From Candidatus Aenigmatarchaeota archaeon (GTDB lineage Archaea; Aenigmatarchaeota; Aenigmatarchaeia; QMZP01), in the NCBI GenBank assembly GCA_003663415.1, contig QMZY01000004.1:1-18912 (forward strand): 18,912 bases of DNA, in the 5' to 3' direction. Both the position numbers and the translations under genes were made by a program. Within the stretch, counting starts at the first letter, position 1. Each line of letters starts with the position of its first letter. A model generated the notes under the pieces. That model was not told where the DNA came from, did no database searches, and saw only the letters and a list, made by a program, of their open reading frames with translations. Below are positions 1 to 6,940 of this stretch, in pieces.

Positions 1-674
1 AGGGAGCAAAGGTTGTTGGAAAGGTTCATTTTTATGCGGGTCTGGTTGAAAAGGAGCGAGCAGGAAGAAAGGTTGAGGTTTGAGGTCAGGTTCAGGGTCA
101 GGTTTGGTTCCTGGAGGACGGAATGGTTTTCCGGACTGGGGGGTAAAAGGAGAAGGTTAAGGGAAGGGGTTTGATTAAAATCAGGTGTTTTTGGACTTGT
201 TGTATTATATAACTTTTCAGCTTCTGTTGTTTCAGAGGTATGGTTTTGTTTTGCAACGTTATTTTTTGATTGGTTTGAAAAAACAACAAAACCTGCGAGT
301 TCGGTTGGCTCTGATAAGGATATGGCATTTGTGTCAAAAACAAGGAAGGTCTGGTTGGATGCAAAAAGGTAGATTTTTGCAGAACCGGAACCAGAAAAAA
401 AACCAGAAACTCTGAAGGACTCAAGCGCTCCACGCGGTAACTCTAATGGAAACGTTTTATTGGTCTTGATTGTGAGGTTTAGTGTTTGATTGCAGCTGTC
501 CGCAAAGTCTTTTGCAACAGGCATTCCTGTAAAGTGTGATGAAAACAGAAATGAAAAGGACAGAAAAAGAAACAATGGTATAACTGGAAAAATGCCTTTT
601 TTCGCGCCTTTTTTGGAGTTATAGAAGTTGGTAAAAGTGCTAAAAAAATAATATGAGAAGTTTTTACCACTCAT
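1..674 (-). CDS. N-glycosylation-sequon-rich secreted/membrane-anchored protein (5' part, runs off the window)
   Basis: This frame is open from the ATG at 674 to position 1 with no stop (224 codons visible); the C-terminus lies outside the window. Residues 1-28 are short and polar with a basic patch at 21-26 (KKGAKK), followed by a hydrophobic stretch at about 29-46 (core PLFLFLSFSFLF). This looks like a signal peptide or N-terminal anchor. Downstream, the chain is rich in Asn, Thr, Ser and Leu and carries 14 N-x-S/T sequons at residues 62, 66, 72, 107, 134, 144, 157, 167, 183, 191, 195, 201, 210 and 217. Archaeal AglB glycosylates such sites on the outer face of the membrane, so an exported glycoprotein is the natural reading. 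A TATA-like box lies about 25 nt upstream. No enzymatic domain is recognised and the specific function is unknown. The sequon pattern appears only in this frame, which supports it over competing frames. Confidence 0.75.
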   Translation of the reverse strand, partial: MSGKNFSYYFFSTFTNFYNSKKGAKKGIFPVIPLFLFLSFSFLFSSHFTGMPVAKDFADSCNQTLNLTIKTNKTFPLELPRGALESFRVSGFFSGSGSAKIYLFASNQTFLVFDTNAISLSEPTELAGFVVFSNQSKNNVAKQNHTSETTEAEKLYNTTSPKTPDFNQTPSLNLLLLPPSPENHSVLQEPNLTLNLTSNLNLSSCSLLFNQTRIKMNLSNNLCS

Positions 675-694
675 ATATTAATTAATTAATTCAA

Positions 695-704
695 TTTATA
701 TATA
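695..704 (-). promoter_or_regulatory. TATA-like box of the sequon-rich protein gene
   Basis: On the minus strand the sequence reads TATATATAAA, centred about 25 nt upstream of the ATG at 674. This is the archaeal spacing for a leaderless transcript. The whole 675-742 spacer is strongly AT-rich, so the exact box is uncertain. Confidence 0.35.
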
Positions 705-742
705 TTAATGTAGTTGTTAACCTTCTTTTAAAAAATCGTAAC

Positions 743-1042
743 TTACTTGAATTTATGAAAGTGTTTATTTAGATCAACCCTTTTGTTTTTTGTTTTGATG
801 CCTTCTTTTTCAAGCCTCCTTATTTTTTCGTTTAAGCCTCTGGAATATCCTCCTAAAGTTCCATCTGACTTCACGACTTTATAACAGGGATATTTATCAG
901 GTTCCGAATTCTGTGAAAGAATTCTTCCAACCCATCTCCATGCTTTTGGTCTTCCTGCCGCTCTCGCAAGTTCGGCATAGGTTGTAACCTTGGATGGAGG
1001 GATTTGTGCAAGCAGAGAAAGAACTTTTTCAGGAAAACTCAT
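743..1042 (-). CDS. MGMT/Ogt-like DNA alkyltransferase, DNA-binding domain only
   Basis: The 99-residue protein matches the C-terminal DNA-binding domain of O6-alkylguanine-DNA alkyltransferases. A helix-turn-helix region (KVTTYAELARAAGRPKAWRWVG, split here as residues 19-39) leads into the active-site segment YPCYKVV with Cys53, then GTLGGYSRGL and an EKEGI end. The usual active-site motif is PCHRV; here it is PCYKV, keeping the alkyl-accepting Cys but replacing His and Arg. The N-terminal domain of full-length enzymes is missing. The family repairs alkylated guanine in DNA by irreversible transfer to Cys; alkyltransferase-like (ATL) proteins lack this Cys, so a catalytic or hybrid role is possible. 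The gene starts 12 nt after the methionine aminopeptidase stop and is probably cotranscribed with it. The last 15 or so residues are a basic tail outside the family core. Confidence 0.85.
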   Translation of the reverse strand: MSFPEKVLSLLAQIPPSKVTTYAELARAAGRPKAWRWVGRILSQNSEPDKYPCYKVVKSDGTLGGYSRGLNEKIRRLEKEGIKTKNKRVDLNKHFHKFK

Positions 1043-1054
1043 AGGTTAACACCT

Positions 1055-1939
1055 TTAAAGTGTTGTCACAATCGGCGGGTCGTCGACAATCATGGTATGT
1101 TCAGCCTGAGCGGTTTTCTTGTTTTCAACCTCTCTGAGAACAGGATAAGTTTCCAATGCTCCAGCGGCTTGAAGCTGATTCAGAGCAAGGGAAACTTTTA
1201 AAGGTGAGAAATAACGGTATAACCAGCGTTTGGCAAACGGTAAACTATGAAATTGGTTTTTGGCAAGCTCTAAAATCTTTCTGGCTTCCATAAGCCTGAC
1301 AGGCCTGTCCTGAATGTATCGGTAGATTTCAATTATACTGGAATCTTTTATATAGCCGTTTGTTTTGCAAACAAACGGTTCAAGCGCGATCACGTCACCT
1401 TTTTTAAGCGTGTGTTTTGAGTCATTTTTTATGTTCGGTATAAATGGAGAGGCATGGAAATCATATCTTCCTAAATAATGTCCCGTAAGATTTACAATAA
1501 TGCCGAAACCCAAGGATTTTGCTGTTTCTTCTATTTTTTCTCCTATCTCACCTATTGTGACGCCTGGTTTTACAATGCTTATAGCGCTTTTCAGAACTTT
1601 TTGCGCTGCCTCAACCAAAGGGTCTGGTTTTGAGCAGTAAGTGAAAGCCATGTCTCCTATATATCCGTCCACATGAACGCCAATGTCTATTTTCACTACA
1701 TCACCGTCCTGAATTCTGGTCTGGTCATTGAAGGAAGGGGTATAGTGAGCGGTAATTTCATTTATTGAAATATTTACCGGAAAAGCGAACTCTCCTCCTT
1801 TTTCTTTAATCATGTCCTCTATTTTTTCTGCCAAAGTAAGAATTTTCATTCCGGGTTGGATTTCAGAGAGAATGGTCTCCCTTACCTGCGAACAAATTTT
1901 TCCTGCCTTTTTGTATTTCTCCAAAACTTCTGGGTCCAT
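1055..1939 (-). CDS. map: Methionine aminopeptidase, archaeal type 2
   Basis: This enzyme removes the initiator Met from nascent proteins. From the start chosen here it has 294 residues, essentially the length of the Pyrococcus enzyme. All five family metal ligands are visible: Asp85 (KIDIG), Asp96 (GYIGDMAF), His154 (LTGHYLG), Glu187 (ALEPF) and Glu280 (AEHTMIV). His65 of AHYTPS and the His-rich FHASPF segment are also typical, as is the inserted helical region around 205-255 of type 2 enzymes. The frame stays open 20 codons further upstream to an ATG at 1999, but that extension (MSFSGFWKRKAIKSLLQIII) does not resemble the family N-terminus. A TATA-like TTTAATT lies about 25 nt before the ATG at 1939, so the shorter start is preferred. 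It is followed 12 nt later by the alkyltransferase-domain gene. Confidence 0.95.
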   Translation of the reverse strand: MDPEVLEKYKKAGKICSQVRETILSEIQPGMKILTLAEKIEDMIKEKGGEFAFPVNISINEITAHYTPSFNDQTRIQDGDVVKIDIGVHVDGYIGDMAFTYCSKPDPLVEAAQKVLKSAISIVKPGVTIGEIGEKIEETAKSLGFGIIVNLTGHYLGRYDFHASPFIPNIKNDSKHTLKKGDVIALEPFVCKTNGYIKDSSIIEIYRYIQDRPVRLMEARKILELAKNQFHSLPFAKRWLYRYFSPLKVSLALNQLQAAGALETYPVLREVENKKTAQAEHTMIVDDPPIVTTL

Positions 1940-1995
1940 GATAATTATTTGGAGTAAGGATTTAATTGCTTTTCTCTTCCAAAATCCTGAAAAGC

Positions 1996-2166
1996 TCATA
2001 AATAAGATCTCAATCCTGAACTTGGTCTGGGTGTAAGCTTTGCTTCCAGAGGAAGCAGTAATTCGGTTTCCGGAACAAAAATCTTCGATGGAAAGGTTAG
2101 AGAAACGTCCTTAAGAAGCATGGTTTCCATTTCAGTTTCATCCCTGCATTCGTTCCGTATTGAACA
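1996..2166 (-). pseudogene. Possible 3' remnant of an unidentified gene
   Basis: A frame free of stops runs from 2166 to a TGA at 1996-1998. Its first ATG is at 2130, giving at most a 44-residue product. The peptide includes LLKDVSLTFPSKIFVPE and LLLPLEAKLTPRP and looks like ordinary coding sequence, with base composition clearly richer in GC than the adjoining MFS gene. The TGA overlaps the ATG at 1999 that begins the longest possible aminopeptidase frame. The MFS gene ends only 18 nt before the open frame begins. One reading is that this is the surviving C-terminal end of a gene whose 5' part was removed when the MFS gene arrived. A genuine small protein is the alternative. I do not recognise the family. 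Confidence 0.35.
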
Positions 2167-2184
2167 TTATCCCGGTCAACACGT

Positions 2185-3360
2185 TTAAATTAATATTTCT
2201 TGAGAGATTTTTTCTTTTAATTTTTTGATATCCAATTTGAGCAAGGGTGCCAAAACCATTAAAGAGCATAATACTATAAATATTGAAATTAGATAAAGGG
2301 TTTTGACTTTAAATTTAAATGCTTGTGAAAGAAGTAAAGCAGCCACTACACCTACATTTTGAATCATCCAAAACAGAGCTGTTAAAAATTCAAGATTTTC
2401 CTTTGTGCTTACATCACCAACCAAAGCATAGGTAATGGGTTTTGTAATTGTCCAGTTTAATGCAAGCAGAATAATTCCTAGTACTAAAAAAGCGGCCTGA
2501 GAGGAAAATAACAAAAACGCAAGACTAATTATAAGTAAAATATAAGAAAAAATTATCATGGTTTTCCTCCCTTTTATATCTGATAGTTTTCCAAAAAAAT
2601 AAGAAAGAAGAATTGGTAAAACATAGAATAAAGAAGATAAAATTCCTATATAAGGCAAACCTAAAATTTTCTTAATTTCAAGAGGAATTATACTAATTAC
2701 AAGACCAAAAACAAAATTGATACTAAACCAAAAACTTGATAATTTCAGTGCTGTCACACTTGTAATAGATTTTTTAACAAATCTGAAATGATTTATATCT
2801 TGTTTTGTTTCTAAATCCTTTAACCCAAAAAGCAATAAAAAACCAAAAAGGGGAAAAACAGAAAAAATTAGAAAAGAAACATTGAATAAAAACATTGGAA
2901 TAAGAAACCCTAAAATAAACACACCAAATGCAGAACCTAAAGACTGAAAAGAGTTAAAAAATCCTGAGTTTGCTCCGTAATACCTTTTATTACTTGCTCT
3001 TATTAAGTAACTGTTTTGACCTGTCCAAAGTAAAGAAGCCGCGATACCAAGAAGGGAAGAAGTAAAATAAATAAAAAGAGTGGACCTGCTTAGTAATGAA
3101 ATAATAAATACAGAATAAAATATTGAAGAAACAATCATACACTTCTTTGCCCCGTGTTTTGAAACTAATAAACCAGACAAGGGATCAAACAAAATGAAAA
3201 ACAAATAAATTAAAATTAAGGAATGAAAACCCAAATCAATTGCTTTATTGCTAGAAAAAAATGTAGTGATATACTGCTGAACACCATTAAAACCAAGGAA
3301 TATTAAAAGAAAACACAAACTCAACAACTTAATTTCTTTATTTATAACACCAAATCTCAT
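2185..3360 (-). CDS. MFS transporter, UNC-93-like
   Basis: The 391-residue protein is almost entirely hydrophobic, with about 12 membrane segments, the size and layout of the major facilitator superfamily. The N-terminal FNGVQQYITTFF, the LLWTGQNSYLIRASN segment and the YGANSGFFNSFQS segment resemble UNC-93-type members. The loop in the second half has GKLSDIKGRK, the MFS motif A; the matching loop in the first half is degenerate (GLLVSKHGAKKC). The substrate cannot be inferred. A TATA-like TTATTTAAAA is centred about 26 nt before the ATG, suggesting a leaderless single-gene transcript. The gene is far richer in A/T than the aminopeptidase, metK or infB genes, using AAA, TTA and ATA codons heavily. 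Together with the remnant just downstream, this suggests acquisition by transfer. Confidence 0.85.
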   Translation of the reverse strand: MRFGVINKEIKLLSLCFLLIFLGFNGVQQYITTFFSSNKAIDLGFHSLILIYLFFILFDPLSGLLVSKHGAKKCMIVSSIFYSVFIISLLSRSTLFIYFTSSLLGIAASLLWTGQNSYLIRASNKRYYGANSGFFNSFQSLGSAFGVFILGFLIPMFLFNVSFLIFSVFPLFGFLLLFGLKDLETKQDINHFRFVKKSITSVTALKLSSFWFSINFVFGLVISIIPLEIKKILGLPYIGILSSLFYVLPILLSYFFGKLSDIKGRKTMIIFSYILLIISLAFLLFSSQAAFLVLGIILLALNWTITKPITYALVGDVSTKENLEFLTALFWMIQNVGVVAALLLSQAFKFKVKTLYLISIFIVLCSLMVLAPLLKLDIKKLKEKISQEILI

Positions 3361-3380
3361 AATTATATTTAATAAACATG

Positions 3381-3390
3381 TTTTAAATAA
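3381..3390 (-). promoter_or_regulatory. TATA-like box of the MFS gene
   Basis: TTATTTAAAA on the minus strand is centred about 26 nt upstream of the ATG at 3360, the spacing for a leaderless archaeal mRNA. Confidence 0.35.
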
Positions 3391-3443
3391 ATCAGATAAA
3401 AGAATATTAGTTGTGTAGAAAACTTAATCCTTAAGATGATATA

Positions 3444-3713
3444 ATGGTTTTGAAAGAAAGGAGTATAATTATAAAAATAAAAGTGAAAGCCTGTTCAAAG
3501 GAAGAGAAAATTGAGAAAAAAGGAGAAGAAATTTTGATGTGGGTTAAAGCGAAACCGGAAAATAACAAAGCCAACCAAGAAGTTGTGAGGATTCTGGAAA
3601 AGGTTTTTGGAAAAAAGGTCAGAATTCTCAAGGGATTGAAAAGCAGAAAGAAACTGGTTTTAATAGAAAATATAGGAGAAGAAGAAATAGGAAAGATTTT
3701 GGAGAAATTATAA
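3444..3713 (+). CDS. DUF167 / YggU family protein
   Basis: The 89-residue protein fits the small DUF167 (YggU, COG1872) fold. It has a first beta strand (IIIKIKVKACSKEE), then EILMWVKAKPENNKANQEVV with the family-typical AxPexxkANxevv core at about residues 36-48, and a closing GLKSRKKLVLIE corresponding to the G.tSr.K.v.i signature. The biochemical role of the family is not established. The gene stands alone on the plus strand, divergent from the MFS gene and convergent with the DedA gene. No convincing TATA box is seen at the usual distance. It is Lys/Glu-rich and AT-rich. The open frame on the opposite strand here is a composition shadow. Confidence 0.85.
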   Translation: MVLKERSIIIKIKVKACSKEEKIEKKGEEILMWVKAKPENNKANQEVVRILEKVFGKKVRILKGLKSRKKLVLIENIGEEEIGKILEKL

Positions 3714-3752
3714 CTCATAGGAATTAAAAACATTATTTTAAATAATTATAAG

Positions 3753-4244
3753 CTATATTGAGCCAAACCAGCAAAGTATCTGGGAGCCAAAAAGGCTTCC
3801 GAAATAAGCTGCTATAAAAAACTGGACAAATCTTCCTGAAAAAGCAGCGATTAGAAATTTTTTAAAATTGAGTTCTAATATTCCTGAAGACCAAGTAAAG
3901 ACTTTGAAGGGAATTGGCGTAAATGCTGCTAAAAATACAGCCCATGCTCCGTATCTGTTAAACCATGACTCAACAGAAGAAAGATGTTTTTTAAAAAGCC
4001 TTTCAGCTACAGGATGCCCAAGAAACAGCCCCAAAAGATACCCCACACATGCACCGAGAACAGAAGCAACAGTTGCAATAACTGTAGCGATAAAAGGGTC
4101 TGTACCGAGCGTTGTGATGGATGTTACAAAGAACGCTGTTGGAACAGGGAAGATAAAGGATTCGAAAAACGAGATTATAAATATGCCCGAAAGCCCGTAA
4201 GCAGAAACAAGGCTCTGAGCCCAGAGTATAAGGTTTGAAAACAT
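3753..4244 (-). CDS. DedA/VTT-domain (SNARE-associated, YqaA-like) membrane protein
   Basis: The 163-residue integral membrane protein has four to five hydrophobic segments. Signatures of the VTT/DedA superfamily are visible: a re-entrant ESFIFPVPTAFF near residues 28-39, the glycine-rich VLGACVGYLLGLFLG, then AAFTPIPFKVFTWSSGILELNFKKFLIAAFSGR. The last of these corresponds to the R/K-x-x-x-G...F...R half of the domain, with Lys (FKVF) where Arg is common. Family members are implicated in lipid flipping or proton-linked membrane homeostasis; the precise role here is unknown. It sits downstream of the COG1373 ATPase on the same strand, but a TATA-like stretch about 25 nt before its ATG suggests its own promoter. 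Confidence 0.85.
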   Translation of the reverse strand: MFSNLILWAQSLVSAYGLSGIFIISFFESFIFPVPTAFFVTSITTLGTDPFIATVIATVASVLGACVGYLLGLFLGHPVAERLFKKHLSSVESWFNRYGAWAVFLAAFTPIPFKVFTWSSGILELNFKKFLIAAFSGRFVQFFIAAYFGSLFGSQILCWFGSI

Positions 4245-4263
4245 GGAATAAATTTGGTAAGAG

Positions 4264-4274
4264 ATAAATAAATA
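4264..4274 (-). promoter_or_regulatory. TATA-like box of the DedA/VTT gene
   Basis: AAATATTTATT on the minus strand lies about 25 nt before the ATG at 4244, in the 48-nt spacer after the ATPase stop. Confidence 0.3.
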
Positions 4275-4292
4275 TTTGTTAACAGATTTTTC

Positions 4293-5552
4293 TCATTGTA
4301 TGAGCCATTTCCAGAGAGGAACAAATTTTATTTTCCTTCCCTCTGTTTTTTCCTCATCCTCATAGTCCCAGGTTATCACAAGGAGGTTTTTGCATTCAAG
4401 TTCCCTGCTTGCTTTTAAAAGGGAGCGGATTTCTCTGTGTTTGTTTGAATAGTCAAGTGTATATGTTACCTGAATTAGCTGTCTTATGGTTGTGCCTTTC
4501 TTTATAACAAAATCTACTTCCTTTCCGTCTACACTTTCCCAGTAATATATATCCCTGTTGGGTCTGTATCCTTTCTTTAACAGTTCCTGAAAAACCAGGT
4601 TTTCCAGAATCTTCCCTTTTTCTTCTTCGAACCTTGTGAATCTGTAAATCCCATTATCTACCAGATAAACTTTTGGTCTTGACATTTCTGATTTCTTCTG
4701 GCTTCTCTCATATTTTCTCAGGAAAAAAACCACCTGTATATCCTCTATTATTTTCTGCAGGTTATAAAGGGTTTTCTTGCTGACATGGATGTTCTGGGAT
4801 TTCAAATCATTGAAAAATCTGTGAATAGAAAATTTATTTGACATTCCAGAAACAGTGGTTTTTAAAAAATATTCAACTATGAATCTGTTTCTAAGTCTGA
4901 ACCTCTCTATCAAATCTCTGGAGATTACCAGCTCGAAATACTCCTTATAAAATTGCACAGGCGAAACCCTTTCAAGAACCACGTCTGGAAAAAAACCCGT
5001 ACCAAAGAATTTCCTGACAATTCTCTTTATCCTGTTCTCCTCGTTTGTGGAATAGATTTTTTTCTTGGGAATTTCGTGGAGTCCAAAAATTTCAGCAAAA
5101 GAAAAGGGAAATATATTCACAGAAACGCTCCTTCCCCTTAACTGGGTTGCAATCTCCCTGCTTAACAGTTTGGATGAAGAACCCGTGACCACAATTTTGT
5201 ATCTTTTTTTAGAATGAAGATATCGAATAAATTTTTGCCAATTTTCAAGCCCGTGGATTTCATCAAAGAACAAAAACTCTGGTTCTCTGCCATAAACTTC
5301 ACTATGAACTGCCATGATTTTCAGCGGATCTTTCTCATCAATAGGATCTTCAAAGTCCACAAAAAGGTAAGAGGAATCATTTAATCTGTTTGTTTTTATC
5401 AGGCTGTAAATAAAATACGTTTTTCCAGCCCTTCTGGGACCCACTATGGTGGTAATGAAATCTTGACTGGGTTTCAGTTTTTTCTCTCTTTCCACGATTT
5501 CAAGAAACCTTATATCTTCCTTTTTATCCAAGATATACCTTCCTGTATCCAT
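4293..5552 (-). CDS. COG1373-type ATPase (AAA_14 + DUF4143)
   Basis: The 419-residue protein has the two-domain architecture common in archaea. The N-terminal ATPase has a Walker A at 38-45 (GPRRAGKT), a Walker B at 92-98 (EFLFFDE) and a sensor-like VVTGSSSKLL at 121-130, followed by the family-typical LRGR at 138-141. A middle winged-helix-like region spans about 240-275. The C-terminal DUF4143 part resembles a PD-(D/E)xK fold: Glu317 (ILENLVF), EVDFVI at 345-350, then LIQVTY at 359-364, where the usual E-x-K is Q-V-T, so nuclease activity is doubtful. Function is generally unknown; mobile or selfish behaviour has been suggested for the family because copies vary between strains. A TATA-like box is centred about 23-24 nt upstream. 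The 3' end is partly duplicated at 5621-5715. Confidence 0.88.
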   Translation of the reverse strand: MDTGRYILDKKEDIRFLEIVEREKKLKPSQDFITTIVGPRRAGKTYFIYSLIKTNRLNDSSYLFVDFEDPIDEKDPLKIMAVHSEVYGREPEFLFFDEIHGLENWQKFIRYLHSKKRYKIVVTGSSSKLLSREIATQLRGRSVSVNIFPFSFAEIFGLHEIPKKKIYSTNEENRIKRIVRKFFGTGFFPDVVLERVSPVQFYKEYFELVISRDLIERFRLRNRFIVEYFLKTTVSGMSNKFSIHRFFNDLKSQNIHVSKKTLYNLQKIIEDIQVVFFLRKYERSQKKSEMSRPKVYLVDNGIYRFTRFEEEKGKILENLVFQELLKKGYRPNRDIYYWESVDGKEVDFVIKKGTTIRQLIQVTYTLDYSNKHREIRSLLKASRELECKNLLVITWDYEDEEKTEGRKIKFVPLWKWLIQ

Positions 5553-5570
5553 AGTTTATTATATGGGTAA

Positions 5571-5580
5571 ATTTATATTT
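5571..5580 (-). promoter_or_regulatory. TATA-like box of the COG1373 ATPase gene
   Basis: AAATATAAAT on the minus strand is centred about 23-24 nt before the ATG at 5552. Confidence 0.35.
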
Positions 5581-5620
5581 AAAATTGACTCATAAAGGGG
5601 TAAATATCTTAGGATTAATC

Positions 5621-5715
5621 AGCCATTTCCAGAGAGGCCAAACCTTATCCCCCTTCCCTCTGTTTTTTCTTCTCCTTCATAATCCTAATTATTAACTGGA
5701 AGATTTCCAAATATC
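5621..5715 (-). pseudogene. Decayed 3' end of a second COG1373 ATPase
   Basis: Positions 5621-5686 align with the 3' end of the intact ATPase gene (4303-4369) at about 54 of 67 positions, in the same orientation. Conceptual translation gives NLPVNN-stop-DYEGEEKTEGRGIRF, against NLLVITWDYEDEEKTEGRKIKF in the intact protein. The Trp codon TGG has become TAG, and a one-base deletion after the GRGIRF segment shifts the frame. Weaker similarity continues to about 5715. No N-terminal or P-loop part remains between here and metK. It is the fossil of a tandem paralogue immediately upstream of the surviving gene. Confidence 0.75.
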
Positions 5716-5769
5716 CAAACCTTTCCTTTTGAAACAATGGTTAAAAGAATAATAAGAAGGTAAAGGGGT

Positions 5770-6915
5770 TTATAAACCCGCTTCCTTCCTTAAGGTTTCT
5801 GCCAGGTCTGTTTTTTCCCATGTGAAATCCGGGTCTTCCCTGCCAAAGTGACCGTAATTGGTGGTTTTTCTGTATATTGGTCTGCGGAGTTTTAGTTGCT
5901 CTATAATTCCGCTTGGTGTGAGGTTAAAGTTGTTTTTAACTGCTTTAAGTATGGTTTCTATAGGCACTTTGTTGGTTTTGAATGTATCTATCATCAACGA
6001 AATTGGTTCTTTGCCGCCAATCACATATGAAAGTTGTATTTCACATTTGTCACACAAACCAGCAGCAACAAGGTTTTTTGCTATGTATCTTGCCATGTAG
6101 GAAGCGGACTTATCGACCTTGGTTGGGTCTTTTCCCGAGAACGCTCCTCCACCGTGCCCTCCAACGCCTCCGTATGTGTCTGCTATTACTTTTCTGCCTG
6201 TCATTCCTGCGTCTGCTCCCGGACCGCCAATAACGAAGCGGCCAGTGTTATTAATGAATGTTTTAGTTTCTGCGGTCATCCAGTTCCCGCAGACTGGTTT
6301 TATAACCTTTTCTATTATGTCCTCTCTTAAGTTTTTATCATCTACATCAGGGTCATGTTGCGCAGCAACAACAACAGCAGGCATGTATTTTGGTGTTCCA
6401 TTATCGTATTCTATTGTGACCTGTGTTTTTCCATCGGGTCTTAAGTAAGGAAGGATTTTGTTTTTTCTGACCTCGGCAAGTCTTCTGGAAAGCCTGTGAG
6501 CCAAAAGAATTGGCAAAGGCATCAGCTCTGATGTTTCTTTGGTTGCATATCCGGACATCATTCCCTGGTCGCCTGCACCCTCTCTGTTAACGCCCATTGC
6601 TATGTCTGGTGACTGCTCATCAATAGAAGTTATTATAGCGCAGGTCTGATGATCAAACCCGTATTCTGGTTTTGTATATCCTATATCCTTAATTGTTTCT
6701 CTCGCTATCTTTGGAATGTTTACCCATGCCTTGGTTGTTATTTCACCGGTAACAAAAACGAGACCTGTAGTTACCATTGTTTCGCACGCTACTCTGGCAG
6801 TTGGGTCTTGTTTCAGAATCTCGTCCAGAACAGCATCAGAAATCTGGTCACAGATTTTGTCGGGATGCCCTTCTGTAACAGATTCTGAAGTAAATAAAAA
6901 TCTTCCTGCACGCAT
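5770..6915 (-). CDS. metK: S-adenosylmethionine synthetase, bacterial type
   Basis: The enzyme makes S-adenosylmethionine from methionine and ATP, supplying among others the methyltransferase at 14574-15722. The 381-residue protein is the MetK family of bacteria and eukaryotes, not the divergent archaeal form (COG1812). Visible signatures are FTSESVTEGHPDK near the N-terminus, GAGDQGMMSGYA (usually ...MMFGYA), the P-loop-like GGGAFSGKDPTKVDKSASY, and the C-terminal YGHFGREDPDFTWEK. The start at 6915 (MRAGRFLF) is preferred over an in-frame GTG at 6924, because that GTG is part of the Shine-Dalgarno-like GAGGTGA. Unlike its neighbours, this gene has a predicted leader of about 110 nt that contains a structured repeat (6941-7025). 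Cdc6 lies upstream on the same strand, 436 nt away. Bacterial ancestry by transfer is inferred from the family type. Confidence 0.95.
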   Translation of the reverse strand: MRAGRFLFTSESVTEGHPDKICDQISDAVLDEILKQDPTARVACETMVTTGLVFVTGEITTKAWVNIPKIARETIKDIGYTKPEYGFDHQTCAIITSIDEQSPDIAMGVNREGAGDQGMMSGYATKETSELMPLPILLAHRLSRRLAEVRKNKILPYLRPDGKTQVTIEYDNGTPKYMPAVVVAAQHDPDVDDKNLREDIIEKVIKPVCGNWMTAETKTFINNTGRFVIGGPGADAGMTGRKVIADTYGGVGGHGGGAFSGKDPTKVDKSASYMARYIAKNLVAAGLCDKCEIQLSYVIGGKEPISLMIDTFKTNKVPIETILKAVKNNFNLTPSGIIEQLKLRRPIYRKTTNYGHFGREDPDFTWEKTDLAETLRKEAGL

Positions 6916-6920
6916 TGATT

Positions 6921-6927
6921 TCACCTC
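6921..6927 (-). promoter_or_regulatory. Shine-Dalgarno sequence of metK
   Basis: GAGGTGA on the minus strand ends 5 nt before the ATG at 6915. It overlaps the in-frame GTG at 6924 and so argues for the downstream ATG as the true start. Confidence 0.7.
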
Positions 6928-6940
6928 AGAAATTTTAAAT

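Noticed and set aside
98..433. 111-codon minus-strand frame and a 63-codon frame at 479-670
   Set aside because: Both are shadows of the frame running from 674 to the window edge, which has a signal-like segment and the regular N-x-S/T pattern.
1940..1999. 20-residue N-terminal extension of methionine aminopeptidase
   Set aside because: The family N-terminus begins at the ATG at 1939, and a TATA-like box is suitably placed for that start.
3431..3733. Hydrophobic 100-codon frame opposite DUF167
   Set aside because: A composition artefact of the A-rich DUF167 gene; the plus-strand product matches a known family.
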